DNA of 64,000 nucleotides from Eutreptiella sp. 'Long Island Sound 2002' (GCA_964036045.1 OZ038385.1:33055629-33119628); one strand, 5' to 3'; counted from the stretch's first letter, positions 17,459 to 28,050 are shown. Notes: generated by a model not told the origin, from the letters alone. A program made the numbers and translations.

Positions 17459-19666
17459 CTACTCCTCATCAGGGAACTTAACATCCACCCCTGCAGCAAT
17501 GAGAGACTTGGCCATCCAGGCCAAGCGTCTCTTCTTAGAATTTTTCCCCTCAGGGGTAGCGTTATCCCCTTGGGGGCGCTTCTTGGGGTCACCTGCGGCA
17601 GGAGCGGGTGTAGCAGTAAGAGTGGGTGTAGCAACGGGCGCTGATGAGCGCCTCTGGGGGTTAGGGGGTCCATTTTTGCCACCCCCCTTGCCACCTCCTT
17701 TACCATCTTTATCCCCATTTGGGGGATTTCTGGCGGGCGTTTGGGTCTTCTGGCGTTCCGCCTCTTGGCGCTTGAGTTTGTCACTCTCGCGTTTCTTGAT
17801 GTGGCAGTCGTCCTCGTAGTGACGACGTTTGCCACAGTAACCACAGGTGATGGTACACCTGAAATGGTCCTGATGGGTCACAGTTTTCCCATCTTTGGTG
17901 TGCTGCTGACGTTTCATCTGCAGCATCCAGCCACTGCGGAGATCGCAGTCAGAGGCATGACAAGGTCCCCCCTTGTCATTGACAGGTTTGCAGTAGAACA
18001 GGGGGGGTGTATCTGCATCAGGTTTAACCTCATTCAAGGCACGTAGGTTACCCCTCCCTTTACCACCTCCCTGGTTGGTGTTAGTGGGATTTTTATGTCC
18101 TTTCCCTTCGCCACGTTCGGGGGTAGGGGTACCAACTCGTCCCAAATGCTTCTTGAGGAATTTCTCCATGCGGGAGTCATTCTCTCTCTCAAGAGCTAGC
18201 TCAATCAAGAGATCCACCAGTTCATCGTACGAGTGGGTCCTGCTCTTCCTCTCAGAGGTGGAGCGGCAATCATCCCACGTACGTTGGGGGATCTTACTCA
18301 TGAGCCACAGGTGGGGCTCAGTGGCTTCGTAGGAGCCCACGCTCATCCTCGAAAACAGGTACTCCAAGTCGCACACATATTCAGAAATTCGCGCAGCGGA
18401 TGGAAACTCAGGGAGCATAGGTAGCTCCTCGATCTGTGTGCGTACGCTGAGGTCAGTCTCATAGACTGGGAATGTTTTCTCCAACCTCAGGAGTACGTCT
18501 GCCCAGGTAGAACAGGTTTTCACAATCTGTTTCACCTGTTTTTGCAAAAATTTCTTTTTGCATGAGCGTTTCAGCAGTGAACATTTGGTGGCCATATCCA
18601 CATGGGATTGGCCAGTCAACAAAAGGAACTCTGCAAATTCTTCTGCCCACTCGGGCAGATTTTTGGGGTCGAACTCCGGCAGTTCCAGCTGGATGTTCGC
18701 CTGGGCAATAGGTCTGCCCGTCTTCCCGCCCCCCGGAGTTAGGCCTGAAGGCGACACGCCGGCAAGAGGTGCCAGGGCTGACAGCCCTCTTTTCTCACTC
18801 TCTGTGACAGGCACGTCCTGTAGTTCAGCCATGGGCACAGTCCTGGCACGGGGCTGAAAGGGGCTGGGGCAGGTGACCTTAGGCAACAGCCTTGAGACCC
18901 TTGATCTCTTAAGATCTTCGGCCAGGGTACTCAGTCCTGTAGAGAGAGAGGGCAACTCTGGCTTGGGTAAGGGTTCTGTAATACCCAGTTTAGCCTTAAT
19001 GGCCTCCGATAGGGCCGTCACATCTGGATCTTCTGATCCAGACAGGAGTTTGGCCAACAGCTCGGCCGTATGATCCAGGGCACCGTAGGTTGGCCTTGGA
19101 TGATGTTGTTCTTCGACTTGCGTCGGGCCCACTTCGGGAGCCCTTGGGGTTGGACAACATGCTCTTGGATACTCAGGTCTTGGTCGTCTTGGCAGGGATG
19201 CAGTCTCGGCTCTGTCGGACGGCGGGCCAGAGTGCGCGTAGGACCCTAGGTCTGTACGTGGTCTGGATCCATGTACAGCCAATGGCTCCTCTCCATCTTC
19301 CCCACGAATGGATTTGTAGTACTCCTCATGTAGGATGTACTCATCCATCTTCTTCCTCAGTTCCTCATACTCCTCAGGGCCTTCAATCGCTGTTGAGGAT
19401 GAAGCGGGACAGTTGGATCTGGATACTGAGGCTGCTACACGTCTGTGGAGATGATTGAAGCTGTCTCCACCGTGGGCTGCTAAGGCCTCGGTGGTAAGGC
19501 CTTCATTTTCTTCCGCCCTTCTGCGTTCTGGATCTCCTTGGGACCCAGATGCGCCACTGAGATGTTGTGGAGCTCGGTAAGGTGGTTCACTCATAGGGTG
19601 GGCCATGCTGCCCATTTGCACTTGGACAGTTCTGATGGGCCAGGTCCTGAAGCTTGGCGTGGACAT
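17459..19666 (-). CDS. gag: E2 Gag polyprotein with CCHC knuckle
   Basis: I choose the ATG at 19666 (MSTPSFRTWPIR); the frame is open further up, but only through a GTG. It is about 735 residues. A Pro/Ser/Glu-rich N-terminus is followed by a capsid-like region (NIQLELPEFDPKNLPEWAEE and following) and a canonical zinc knuckle, CGYCGKRRHYEDDC (C-X2-C-X4-H-X4-C). The tail is Lys/Gly-rich. Gag assembles the particle and binds RNA through the knuckle. It ends at TAG 17459-17461 followed by GGGGGC, and the protease continues in the same frame, as in copies A and B. No internal lesion is seen. Confidence 0.88.
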   Translation of the reverse strand: MSTPSFRTWPIRTVQVQMGSMAHPMSEPPYRAPQHLSGASGSQGDPERRRAEENEGLTTEALAAHGGDSFNHLHRRVAASVSRSNCPASSSTAIEGPEEYEELRKKMDEYILHEEYYKSIRGEDGEEPLAVHGSRPRTDLGSYAHSGPPSDRAETASLPRRPRPEYPRACCPTPRAPEVGPTQVEEQHHPRPTYGALDHTAELLAKLLSGSEDPDVTALSEAIKAKLGITEPLPKPELPSLSTGLSTLAEDLKRSRVSRLLPKVTCPSPFQPRARTVPMAELQDVPVTESEKRGLSALAPLAGVSPSGLTPGGGKTGRPIAQANIQLELPEFDPKNLPEWAEEFAEFLLLTGQSHVDMATKCSLLKRSCKKKFLQKQVKQIVKTCSTWADVLLRLEKTFPVYETDLSVRTQIEELPMLPEFPSAARISEYVCDLEYLFSRMSVGSYEATEPHLWLMSKIPQRTWDDCRSTSERKSRTHSYDELVDLLIELALERENDSRMEKFLKKHLGRVGTPTPERGEGKGHKNPTNTNQGGGKGRGNLRALNEVKPDADTPPLFYCKPVNDKGGPCHASDCDLRSGWMLQMKRQQHTKDGKTVTHQDHFRCTITCGYCGKRRHYEDDCHIKKRESDKLKRQEAERQKTQTPARNPPNGDKDGKGGGKGGGKNGPPNPQRRSSAPVATPTLTATPAPAAGDPKKRPQGDNATPEGKNSKKRRLAWMAKSLIAAGVDVKFPDEE

Positions 19667-19737
19667 GATGAACTTGTTGTTGAGCTTTTTGTGCTGCACT
19701 TCTTCTCAGGGTCGGTTCAAAAGGTCACAAGGGACTG

Positions 19738-19749
19738 TCTCTGCTACCG
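19738..19749 (-). other. E2 primer binding site
   Basis: The minus strand reads CGGTAGCAGAGA at the inner LTR edge. It matches the E1, A and B sites except for the first base, and is complementary to the initiator tRNA-Met 3' end apart from that base. Confidence 0.65.
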
Positions 19750-20458
19750 GAAAGATGTCCTTGATTTATGCCCTTGATATTTTGATGATGTCCTGCAGGC
19801 TTTGTAGTTGAAAACCCAAACCAAAGCAGCAAGTACAGCAAGAACAGGATGTAGATCGAATCAATGATTGGTTTCCGAATCCAGTGTAACACAGAAGGGC
19901 TGCAGATAGACAAAGCAGGTTTATACACAAAGATTCAATCACAAATGGATAATACAAAAGATTTTATATGAAAATTGGTCTGACTCTTGCCTCAGAGATA
20001 GCATTAGGCACTTCATGTGCACTCTTTTGGGTGAAATGGTGCTGGTTAGGAATGTGGGGCATAGATGTCAGGACCACACAGAAAATGACTTGGCCAAGCA
20101 ACTGAATTCAGAAACAATTACAAAGTGGGACCACAATTAGTGGTAGAAAAAATTGAGTCTAGGGTTCCTGGGGTGGGAGACCACTAGGCTTAACCTCCAA
20201 GGCCTAAAGCATGAAATGCCTATTTTACTTCAGTATATCCTCCATGAAGGAAGGTACCTCCGCTCAGTTGAGTGGTAGGGGTGAACTTCATGGGGGGCTA
20301 GGGTCACAACCCTAGTTACTTTGAGAAAGTGTACTTTAGGCTACAAAAGAGAGATGAAAAACATTTAAGTTTGTCTTAGCATCAACAAAAGGGTTTTAAG
20401 GGGGGCTTGACCTGGATCAAGCCCTCCAAGAGAGACATGGCAGTGACTTTTTCTTACT
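19749..20458 (-). repeat. E2 5' LTR
   Basis: Direct copy of 9398-10107. Read on the minus strand it precedes the PBS and gag. The outer edge at 20458 is fixed by the CCGCG duplication at 20459-20463. Confidence 0.92.
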
Positions 20459-20463
20459 CCGCG
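20459..20463. other. Target-site duplication of E2, right copy (CCGCG)
   Basis: Matches 9393-9397. The LINE frame resumes directly after it. Confidence 0.8.
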
Positions 20464-21765
20464 GCCCTGGAGATCCGCACGGACGGGGGGGGCCTCACCC
20501 TCATCAACGTCCACGGACCGCAGGCAGGCTGCTCCCCATGGGCGGGAAGGGCGGCGTTCCCGGCCGACATACAAATGTATGCCACGGCGCGCAGCCTCTG
20601 TGGGAGACGCCCGGTGGTCATCGCCGGCGACACCAACGTCTAAATGGATGCCACCACCAACCCGGCCACGGAGCACTTCCGGGCACGCTGGGAGGCCTGC
20701 GGTTTCCAGAGGGCCACGGCAGGCGGCGCGGAGGACATGACCCCCACGCTCCACCCGTCCCGGCACAGGGTGGACACCTTCCTGGTCAACGAGCCCCTCC
20801 TGCCTTGGTCCCTGCGGGACAGCGTCTGGGCCCGCGGCATGGCACACCCCCAGGTGGTCGGGTCAGACCACCTCCTGGTCCGCCTAGCCCTGCCAGGCCT
20901 CCTCAACGTGGCGGGGCACGCGGCGCTGCCCGCTGCCTACAGCCACACGGAGGGCCGCCTCCTCCCGTACGACGCCGAGGCCGCGCCCGTCCAGCGCTGC
21001 CTGTGGGCAGCGGTCACCGCCGCGCAGGACGAGCCCTCCCTGGCGCCCTGGCTGGGCCCCGCAGAGCAGCAAGCCTACGGGTCCATGCCCACGGCCGTGG
21101 TGGACACGGTGTTTGGACACCTCCACGCGGCACATGACGCCCTGGCGCGTGTGGTGGGACGCCGACAGCCGTCCCCGGCGGGGACGGACCCGGCAGGAGG
21201 GGACCCCCCTGAGAGCGGAAAGGGGCTCCAGGTGGCGATCCTCTGCTACGACCCCCTGGCAGCGTGCGCGCCGGCGGCGTACCAAGCGGACGCGGCACGG
21301 CATGGAATCCGGTCCGAGGCGGCGCTCCGGCTCACGGAAGAGCTGCGGGGTGCGTCGCCTGGGTTCCGCCTGGCCACGCAGGGCCAGCTACAGGAGGAGC
21401 TGGAAAGGCAAGCAGCCGCCCTCGAAGAGGACATCCGCCACTTGGGCGCACTCCTGGCGGCTGACCGCAAGCGCGCCATCCAAGATTCCTGGCGCCGTCA
21501 CGCCTTGGACATCGCCCAGCAGTGGGAAGCTGTGCGGGGGGCCATAGAGGTAGAGGCCCCGGGCCTGTCGGGCCTCTGGAACGTGCGGGTCCCCAACACC
21601 GAAACGCTCCTCACAGAGGCCCACGACGTGATGTTCGCGGTTCGCGCATTCTGGCGGGAACTATATGACAAACACCCGGTGGACCTCCCCGGCTTCCAGG
21701 CGGTCCTCAGCCGCCACCAGCCCCGGGTCCCTGAAGGAGCCTGGGCCCAAGTCCAGCAGCACTAA
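20464..21765 (+). pseudogene. LINE APE-type endonuclease, C-terminal half, and spacer to RT
   Basis: After removal of E2 this continues the endonuclease in frame: LTLINVHGPQ (the NVYGP-type motif), VVIAGDTNV (catalytic Asp/Asn) and, after an in-frame TAA at 20641-20643, VGSDHLLVRL (the SDH motif with the catalytic His). All the main catalytic motifs survive, but the TAA falls inside the domain. From about 20940 to 21765 there is a helical, Ala/Glu-rich spacer with no recognised fold, closing at TAA 21763-21765. Both stops are followed by ATG (TAAATG). Confidence 0.78.
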
Positions 21766-22773
21766 ATGCAGGACCTGCAGTCCGCCCTGGACAAGGCCGA
21801 TGGCAAGGCCCCCGGTCCCAACCACGTGGAGGCCCGTTTCATCAAGGCCCTCCCGGCACCCGTCCAGTGGCTCATGGTCCACTCCTACCCGGCCATCCTC
21901 CGCGGCGCCCCGCCGCCGATGCACTGGAGGGACGCGCACATCTGGCTCAGCCCCAAAGTGCCGGGATCTGCCCGACTGGACGACTACAGGCTCATAGCCC
22001 TTGGCCAGCTGGACATGAAGCTGCTCAGGGGCCCCCTCACCCAGCGCATCACGGAAGTGCTCACACGACACGGAGTTGTCAGCGACTGGCAACAGGGGGC
22101 CCTCCCCGGCTCCAACACCGGCCCCCCCCTGTTCATGGCGCAGCGGCAGCTCCAGCGGGGAAGGTTTAACTACGTCTTCTCCTTCGACGCCCGCAAGGCC
22201 TTCGACACCGCCCCGCACGGCGCCCTCCACTTCATCCTACGCCACCTCTCCGTGCCGCCAGAGGTCATCGACCTCCTGCTCCTCCTCCACACATGCGCCA
22301 GGTTGCGCAACGTCACCGCGCACGGGCCGACACAGTCCGTCCACATGCTGCGTGGCGTCCGGCAGGGCAACCCCGAAAGCCCCCTGCGGTACGCGCTCCT
22401 CCTGGAGCCCCTGCTCAGGGCCCAGGGGCACCGTCTGCGTCCGCCCGGAGAGGCCGAACGGGGCCTCATCCAGGCCTACATAGACGACCTGCTGGTGGTG
22501 GCCCACACGGTGCAGCACTTCGTAGAGGGCGTAGAAGCGGTGGCCACGTACCTGGGGATGATGGGCATGGAGCTCAACCCCCGCAAGTGCGCCATGGCCA
22601 CCAGGGAGGGGGTCCCGGCCCTGCAGCTGCGACTCTGTCCCCACCTGGAAAACCCATGGCACTGGGTGCCGGCGGCGGACTCCGTCCCCTACCTGGGACT
22701 CCAGCTGCAGCCGGACGGGGAGTTCTCCCTGCAGCGCAAACACCGCCTGCGCCTGGTGGCGGTGCACCACTAG
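21766..22773 (+). CDS. LINE reverse transcriptase
   Basis: 335-residue uninterrupted frame, in frame with the endonuclease half. Non-LTR RT motifs are in order: LPGSNTGPPLFMAQ (fingers), VFSFDARKAFDTAPH (catalytic Asp), LRGVRQGNPESPLRYALLLE (the non-LTR-type R-Q-G-x-P/x-S motif) and IQAYIDDLLVVAH (YIDD catalytic pair), then LGMMGMELNPRKCAM and SVPYLGLQLQ. This enzyme performs target-primed reverse transcription at the nick made by the endonuclease. The domain itself is intact; it is bounded by in-frame TAA (21763-21765) and TAG (22771-22773), so the full polyprotein is broken unless those stops are read through. Confidence 0.92.
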   Translation: MQDLQSALDKADGKAPGPNHVEARFIKALPAPVQWLMVHSYPAILRGAPPPMHWRDAHIWLSPKVPGSARLDDYRLIALGQLDMKLLRGPLTQRITEVLTRHGVVSDWQQGALPGSNTGPPLFMAQRQLQRGRFNYVFSFDARKAFDTAPHGALHFILRHLSVPPEVIDLLLLLHTCARLRNVTAHGPTQSVHMLRGVRQGNPESPLRYALLLEPLLRAQGHRLRPPGEAERGLIQAYIDDLLVVAHTVQHFVEGVEAVATYLGMMGMELNPRKCAMATREGVPALQLRLCPHLENPWHWVPAADSVPYLGLQLQPDGEFSLQRKHRLRLVAVHH

Positions 22774-24614
22774 TGCCTCAACACCCTCGCACTGCCGAAA
22801 GTGGTGCAGGACGTCATCCTGGCGATCCTAGGGGGAGTGACGCAGTACGTCGCCCCCTTCATCGCCAATGACTCCGACACTGCGCGCCACCTGGACCACA
22901 TCACGGTCCAGGTCGCGAAGGACAGGGCGCGATACGCCTTCGACGCGTCGCGGGACAGCCTGCAGGATGACCGGACCCTGGGGCTCACGCGGGTGCCAAC
23001 GCGGTGCCAGCAGGCAGCGGTCACCCTCGTGGGCACACTCGTCCACCACCGGTCAACCTCCGTGCGCGCCGAGGTCACCAGGATGTTCTGGGAAATCGCC
23101 GGCGCGCACGGCATATGCCCCGAGGTGCACTACCCCGTCCCGGAATTCGCAGCCCTGGCGGGGGTGACTGGGTCCACCGCATACCCCGAGCCCTGACCGC
23201 CCTGGGCGTGGGGCTCTACAACCCCATCGCGTGACCCAGGGCGGCCCACGTCCAACTACAGTCCCCACCGGGCAACATCGTCACGCTGCGCACCACCAAG
23301 CTACAAAACCGCGACACGAGCCGCCTGACGGTGCGGCACACGGCGCCGTGGCATGGGCACCACGGGCCGCACCACCCCTTCCCCGACAACGACAACCCGT
23401 GGCCGACGGCGGTGCGGGAGTGCCTCCACCAGTGCCCCGATGAACACCTTCACTATTGCCGCCGTGAGCAGGAGCCCACCAACCACCCCGGGTGGCGCGA
23501 CGCTTTGGTCCACCTCTTCCACACCACCGGCACGCGGGACCCCAGACTGAGACTCGTCCACCCCAGGAGGGCTAAGCAGGACGCCCACACTGGCCCACGG
23601 GCAACCCCGGACGGCCTGCATCTTCACGTCGGGGGCTACTGCCGTCAGGGCAGCCTATCCCCCCCCACGCAGGGGGCGGCATACCACCCGCTGGCGGCCC
23701 TCCTGTACATCCTCCGCGACGTACTCGCGGACGGTGACCACCAAGAGCCTAATGCGGATGTGGCGTGGCCACAACCCCTGTGCCCACGGCCCCACGTGCC
23801 GACGCCGATATGGTTGGTGACTACGGACAACCAGTGCACCCGGGCGACAGAGCAAGCGCAGCTCCGGGCCGAGTGGGTGATAGTGCAGGTGGGGGCAGGC
23901 CAGCGCAGGACCCGTGGGCTCCCCCGCAGCACCGCCCTGCTGGTAGTTACGGAAGTGCCGCACGACCCACACATGGCGGTGCACGCGCTGGAGGACCAGC
24001 CGGAGGACACGGGACACCTGGTTGTTCACCAGCGCGGAGGCCCGGCATGGCTCAGGGAACATGTAACGGCGCTCCGGTCCTGGGCAAGCGCGATCGCTGG
24101 GGCAGAGGTCCGACTACACGACGCCCCGGCGGTCCGCCCCGGCGACACCAGGGCGCTGAGCATGGACCAACTGACCCCCAGCCCCCCCGACGTGCGGTGG
24201 CACTCCGCCGACCTCAACGCGGGCTGGCTCAGCCCCGCCGGGTACTACTGGATCCCGGAGGCCTGGGGCCACACCTCCTCCGATGCGTCGGGGGGCGGAC
24301 CCTGCAGGCACGCCACCAGCATCGCTCTCGCCGCCGACCTCACCTGCACGTGGGCGGTGGCCATCTCGGGCACGGTGCCCTCCGGAGAGGGGGTGGCCGC
24401 CTCCCTCCCCCTGCAAGACGGCGCCCACCGGCCGTGGGTCCATACGGTGGACGCCGAAGTCATCCTCCACCTCCTGCGAAACGCGGATCGCGAGCGGGCC
24501 ACGGGGGTCCCCGCGGGTGCGGCAAAGGTGGTCAACCAGATGCCCCTGCGATGGCTCCAGGACGGCCTGTGCGCGCGAGGGCAGCACGCCGAACACCCTT
24601 TCTGGTATGCCTGA
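22774..24614 (+). pseudogene. LINE region after RT (thumb and unknown domain), frameshifted
   Basis: After TAG 22771-22773 the frame goes on through LPKVVQDVILAILGGVTQYV, a helical stretch in the place of the LINE thumb. A 1-nt frameshift near 23165-23180 moves the reading to another frame, which has a TGA at 23232-23234 and then an open 428-codon run (23331-24614). That part contains GYYWIPEAWGH and DLTCTWAVAISG, which could be a remnant RNase H-like beta fold, but I cannot confirm the carboxylates. It closes at TGA 24612-24614, and the same frame continues afterwards. Confidence 0.55.
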
Positions 24615-25675
24615 GCCACCTCCCACCACAGCGACGCCCTACTACACAAGGCGGACTGGGCGGCATCCCAGGACACCGTCCTACAGAACACGCCCCCGGG
24701 CCCCAGCCACGCCCAGCTCAAAGTCGCCGGTCATGACGGCCACCTTGACCTACGGCCCCCCACGATGCGAACGCTCGGTGCGGTCGCGCAGCGGGCACAG
24801 ACGGACCGTGCGCTGACGCACCGAGGATACACACCTCTGGGCGCGGCCCACGCCACAACCTATGTCCACGCCCGGGACCTCACCGCGACGGCCACCAACC
24901 ACCGGGCGCTGCGGGCCAGGGACGGCCACACGCCGGTGCATTGCACGCTCCGCGTCCGCAAGGAGCGGCTCTCAGGCGTTGCCGTCCTTCGCAACCGTGC
25001 CTCCTCTGCGGCAACCCGGAGGAGACCCCGGTGCACATGCACGTGGGGTGCGCCCACTCGCGGCTCCTCTGGCCCCACTACCGCCAAGCGGTGCAAGAGG
25101 CGGCCCGCCACCTCCCGCCCGGGGACAAGGCTCTATGGGTGGCCTCGTGGCGCTCCGAGGGCGCCGCATGGACAGAAGTCTTCTGCTCTCGGCAGGTGCC
25201 CGAGGCGGCAGAGGCGCAGCTCCGCGCCATAGCCCGCTACGACCTGCCGGGAGGGACCTCGGTGGACGATTTCCTCCACCACATGCTCCGGCCCGGGGAT
25301 TTCGCATGGGAGCTCCGCAACCACCGGCTGGAGCAACTCCTCCGCGAGCCCCTAAGCGCAGCGGCCCGGGTGCACCGATGGCTCAACGCGGCAGAGGGCA
25401 GCTGCTCCCCCCCTCCCTCGCGCCCTGACAAGGACTTCATAGCCTCCCTCCGTGTCGTGAATGGCACTCTGGAGTGCCCGCCGCAAGAGGACCCCCACCC
25501 GTACCGGGACCTGCCGGGGGGTTTCTCGAATCACCTACAAGACGCCCCCTTCCCACGGTGGATCATCGGGCGCGGCTCCATGACCGCGTGGGAGACCGGA
25601 ATAGCGGGCGAGGAGTGGGCGAGCGAATGGGGCCGGTGGTGCGCCGCCATGCGCGCCCCAGAGACCCCCGCATAA
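24615..25675 (+). pseudogene. LINE C-terminal region with CCHC-like zinc knuckle
   Basis: The frame continues past TGA 24612-24614 (MRTLGAVAQRAQTDRALTHR), then shifts near 25000 to the frame that reads CLLCGNPEETPVHMHVGC, the C-X2-C...H...C knuckle found C-terminal to RT in many LINE ORF2 proteins. Helical sequence follows to TAA 25673-25675. The knuckle is thought to bind nucleic acid during target-primed reverse transcription. One frameshift and one stop show decay. Confidence 0.65.
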
Positions 25676-26763
25676 CGGTATGCCGCCATCCCGCTCGAGG
25701 GGTGGGGGGCCCACACCCAGCCGCGGCGCACCATGATCCGCGGGGCGGGCCCCGGCCACCCGTGGGACACGGCGGCAAAGGAATGGCTACACTCGGCCCA
25801 GGAGCCACAAGCGGGGTGGAGTGGGGACGTGTCCTCGCTCATCGGAGCGCCCGTCCCCCCCCCGCATCGTCCTCCACACCGCCAACATGCTCCGAGCCAC
25901 GGAGGTACACACATGGGGACGCAACGCTGCCACCATCCGGTGGCTCCCCCCGGAGGTCGGAGCTGCCCGGCGCACCGTGGCGCACTTCAAAACTGGGCAA
26001 CCTGCGTACGACGACGCCCTGTCCCAGCTGGGCGCCATTCTGGGACCCTTACTCCTCATGCTCCCCACCCGCCTTGCAACCGCGCTGCACCAAGAGCTAG
26101 ACAGCTGCGACGGGCTGCGGGTAGGGTGGGAGGCAGTCGCGGACGGCAGCCTACTGGCCCTCCTCCACCGGGACGCCGCGGACGAGTGCCAGTGGGGCAC
26201 GCTGGTGCCCCACCTCACCCGGCGCCACATGTGTATGGCAACCCCCCCCCCCCCCCGGGCCTCCCCCCGCCAGCCTGGGATGACCTCATCGCCACCTTCC
26301 ACGACCACGGGGTCCTCCCCGATGACACATGGCAGGAGGTCCGGCAGAAACGCTCGGCAGGGACTACCGGCGCCGCGTCCGCATCCGCCTGCTGGAGCTC
26401 CGGCACCCCCTCCGCCAGAAGTGGAACGACCTCTGGGTCCGCCGTCTCGGCCCCTGGTCGCCGCCCTCCCAGCTCCCACACACCTGCCATCTCTGCGGGG
26501 CATGCCACACGGTATCCACCGACACGCCGAAGGGCGCCAACAGGTGCGCGCAGTGCTCCCAGGTGGCCGCGTGCCCCTGGCCCGAACCTCCCTCGGGCCC
26601 GCACAGGCGCACGGAAGAGGAGGCTTTGCACCGGCGCATCAGGGGAGCACACGTCCCCTCACACGAGCGCGCTGACCCCGCGGGCGCTGCCCTCCTGTGG
26701 ATCCACGTGCACCTGCGGGACCCCACGTCCGTCACGCACCTGTCGCACGTGTTCGCGCCCTAA
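25676..26763 (+). pseudogene. LINE downstream region with Cys-rich motif, several frameshifts
   Basis: The reading can be followed through at least three frames: from 25733, then from about 25850, then a shift at a C15 run (26242-26256), then another near 26370. Coherent segments include LHTANMLRATEVHTWGRNAA and TCHLCGACHTVSTD with a later CAQCSQVAACP. This last part is a cysteine cluster that may be a second zinc-binding module. It closes at TAA 26761-26763. I recognise no named domain. It is probably the far C-terminus of the LINE polyprotein or an adjacent ORF. Confidence 0.4.
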
Positions 26764-28050
26764 CCCCCACCCGCCGCCGTGCTTTGCAGAGCCCACAGCA
26801 CCATGCCTCGCCCACAGGGGGACGGGCCGCGGCACGTCAGAGCCCGCCGCCGAGCGCAGGAGGCGGCCGTCCGGGGCCTGGTAGCGGACGCGGTGACGGA
26901 GGCGCACGAGGCGCGCGCGGCCGCCAAGCACGACCCGGCGGGCAGTGCGAGGGCATTCCTCAGTGAGGGCGCCCTCCCGGCTGTCCGCGCCCTGAACAGG
27001 GCGGGAGCCCCTACGCTGCTCCCGGCAATGCACCGGATCGTGAACGCTATCCGGTCAGGGCTCATCAGCCCGGAGGCGACCCTCTACGGGCACTGCATGG
27101 AGTGGCGCACGTCCAACCGGTCAGGTCGGCCCCTGTCCATGGGGGACAGCATGCGGCTGACGGGCGCGGGGTCCGCCATGTCCCTTCACAGCAGCGCCCC
27201 AGCCCTGCTGCACGCCCTCAGGACGCGCTGCCCCAGGGACACGGCCCCGTACCTGAACCAGGCGCGGGCCACATACCCGGGAGGGGTGTCCGAGTTGGAC
27301 GCGGCACTCCACCTTCTTCTTCCGCCAGACGGGGACCTGGAGGTGGGCGAAATCAGGGTGTTCGTGGAAGGCGCGGACAGGGGCGCCCACCCGGCCCCGC
27401 CCGACCAACCCGGTGTACATCGGCGCCAGGCCGACCCCCCCGTACGCCGTCATGTGCGAGGCGTTCCTCAGGGAGCCCACCTGGTGCCCCGCCCTCCCGC
27501 CGGCAACGCACGCAGCCCGCGGTGGGCCGACCGGAACCTGTCCCCCCCCCTCTCCAGGACCAGGGGTGCCCACCACAGGGGGCAGGTCCTCTGGCAAGAG
27601 CGCCCGGGCAGCCCCCTGCTCCTCCTCACCGTCGCGACCCGCGGGGACCCGGAGCGGGTCCTGTGGATCACCCCCACCCACTTGTACGGGGCAGCGTCCG
27701 TACCCCACCCCCCCCTCCCAGCGCCCGCGGCGCGGGACGGGCTACACACCTTCCTGGGAACACAGGAAGTCACCGCCGTTACGGGGGTCCACCTAGTCCG
27801 GCTCCTCTCTGCACCACCCGACGACCCCCAAGGGTCCAGAGCCCTGAGCCCCGCCCCAGACTGGGAGCTGTGGCGCGACCTGTGGGACGCGTGGCTCACC
27901 CGCCTCCCGCCCCAATGCCGATGGATGGCCAACAGCCCCCGCCCGCACGGGGCTAACGCCACCGCCGGCCCCCCCTCCCCTCCCCCCCTCCCCCCTGCAG
28001 AGCACTGCACAGCACCGCCCACAGCACAACACGGATGCACCAGGAGGTAG
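26764..28050 (+). pseudogene. Unknown GC-rich ORF downstream of the LINE
   Basis: Starts in the same frame as the preceding segment; an ATG at 26821 gives MPRPQGDGPRHVRARRRAQE. A helical Ala/Arg-rich region follows to about 27380. A compensating pair of indels makes 27380-27560 read better in another frame, then 27590-28050 (LLLLTVATRGDPERVLWITP) is coherent again. It ends at TAG 28048-28050. I recognise no family. It could be a second ORF of the LINE, or the start of another element whose next ORF (28035 onward) overlaps its end. Confidence 0.4.

Larger units (their letters stand above)
9398..20458 (-). mobile_element. E2: full-length Ty3/gypsy chromovirus-like element nested in the LINE
   Basis: An 11.06-kb element with two ~710-bp direct LTRs and a 5-bp CCGCG duplication. 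It is coded on the minus strand as LTR, PBS, gag, PR plus Dam-like domain, RT-RNase H, integrase, chromodomain, a 2.5-kb non-coding tail and LTR. Gag, PR and RT share one frame, separated by single stops (TAG 17459-17461, TAA 16685-16687). The integrase frame is offset near 14105, and a TAG at 12882-12884 precedes the chromodomain. The LTRs differ at roughly 15-25 sites by eye, so insertion is fairly recent. No env-like ORF is present. Confidence 0.93.

Noticed and set aside
20641-21768. Two TAAATG stop-start overlaps as termination-reinitiation sites
   Set aside because: The first falls inside the endonuclease between the GDTN and SDH motifs, so reinitiation would split one catalytic domain. 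Nonsense mutation is simpler.
7010-26763. Reassigned stop codons in this genome
   Set aside because: Where A and B can be compared, stops in one copy correspond to unrelated sense codons (Lys, Ser, Glu) in the other, as expected for mutations. All three stop codons also end ORFs.
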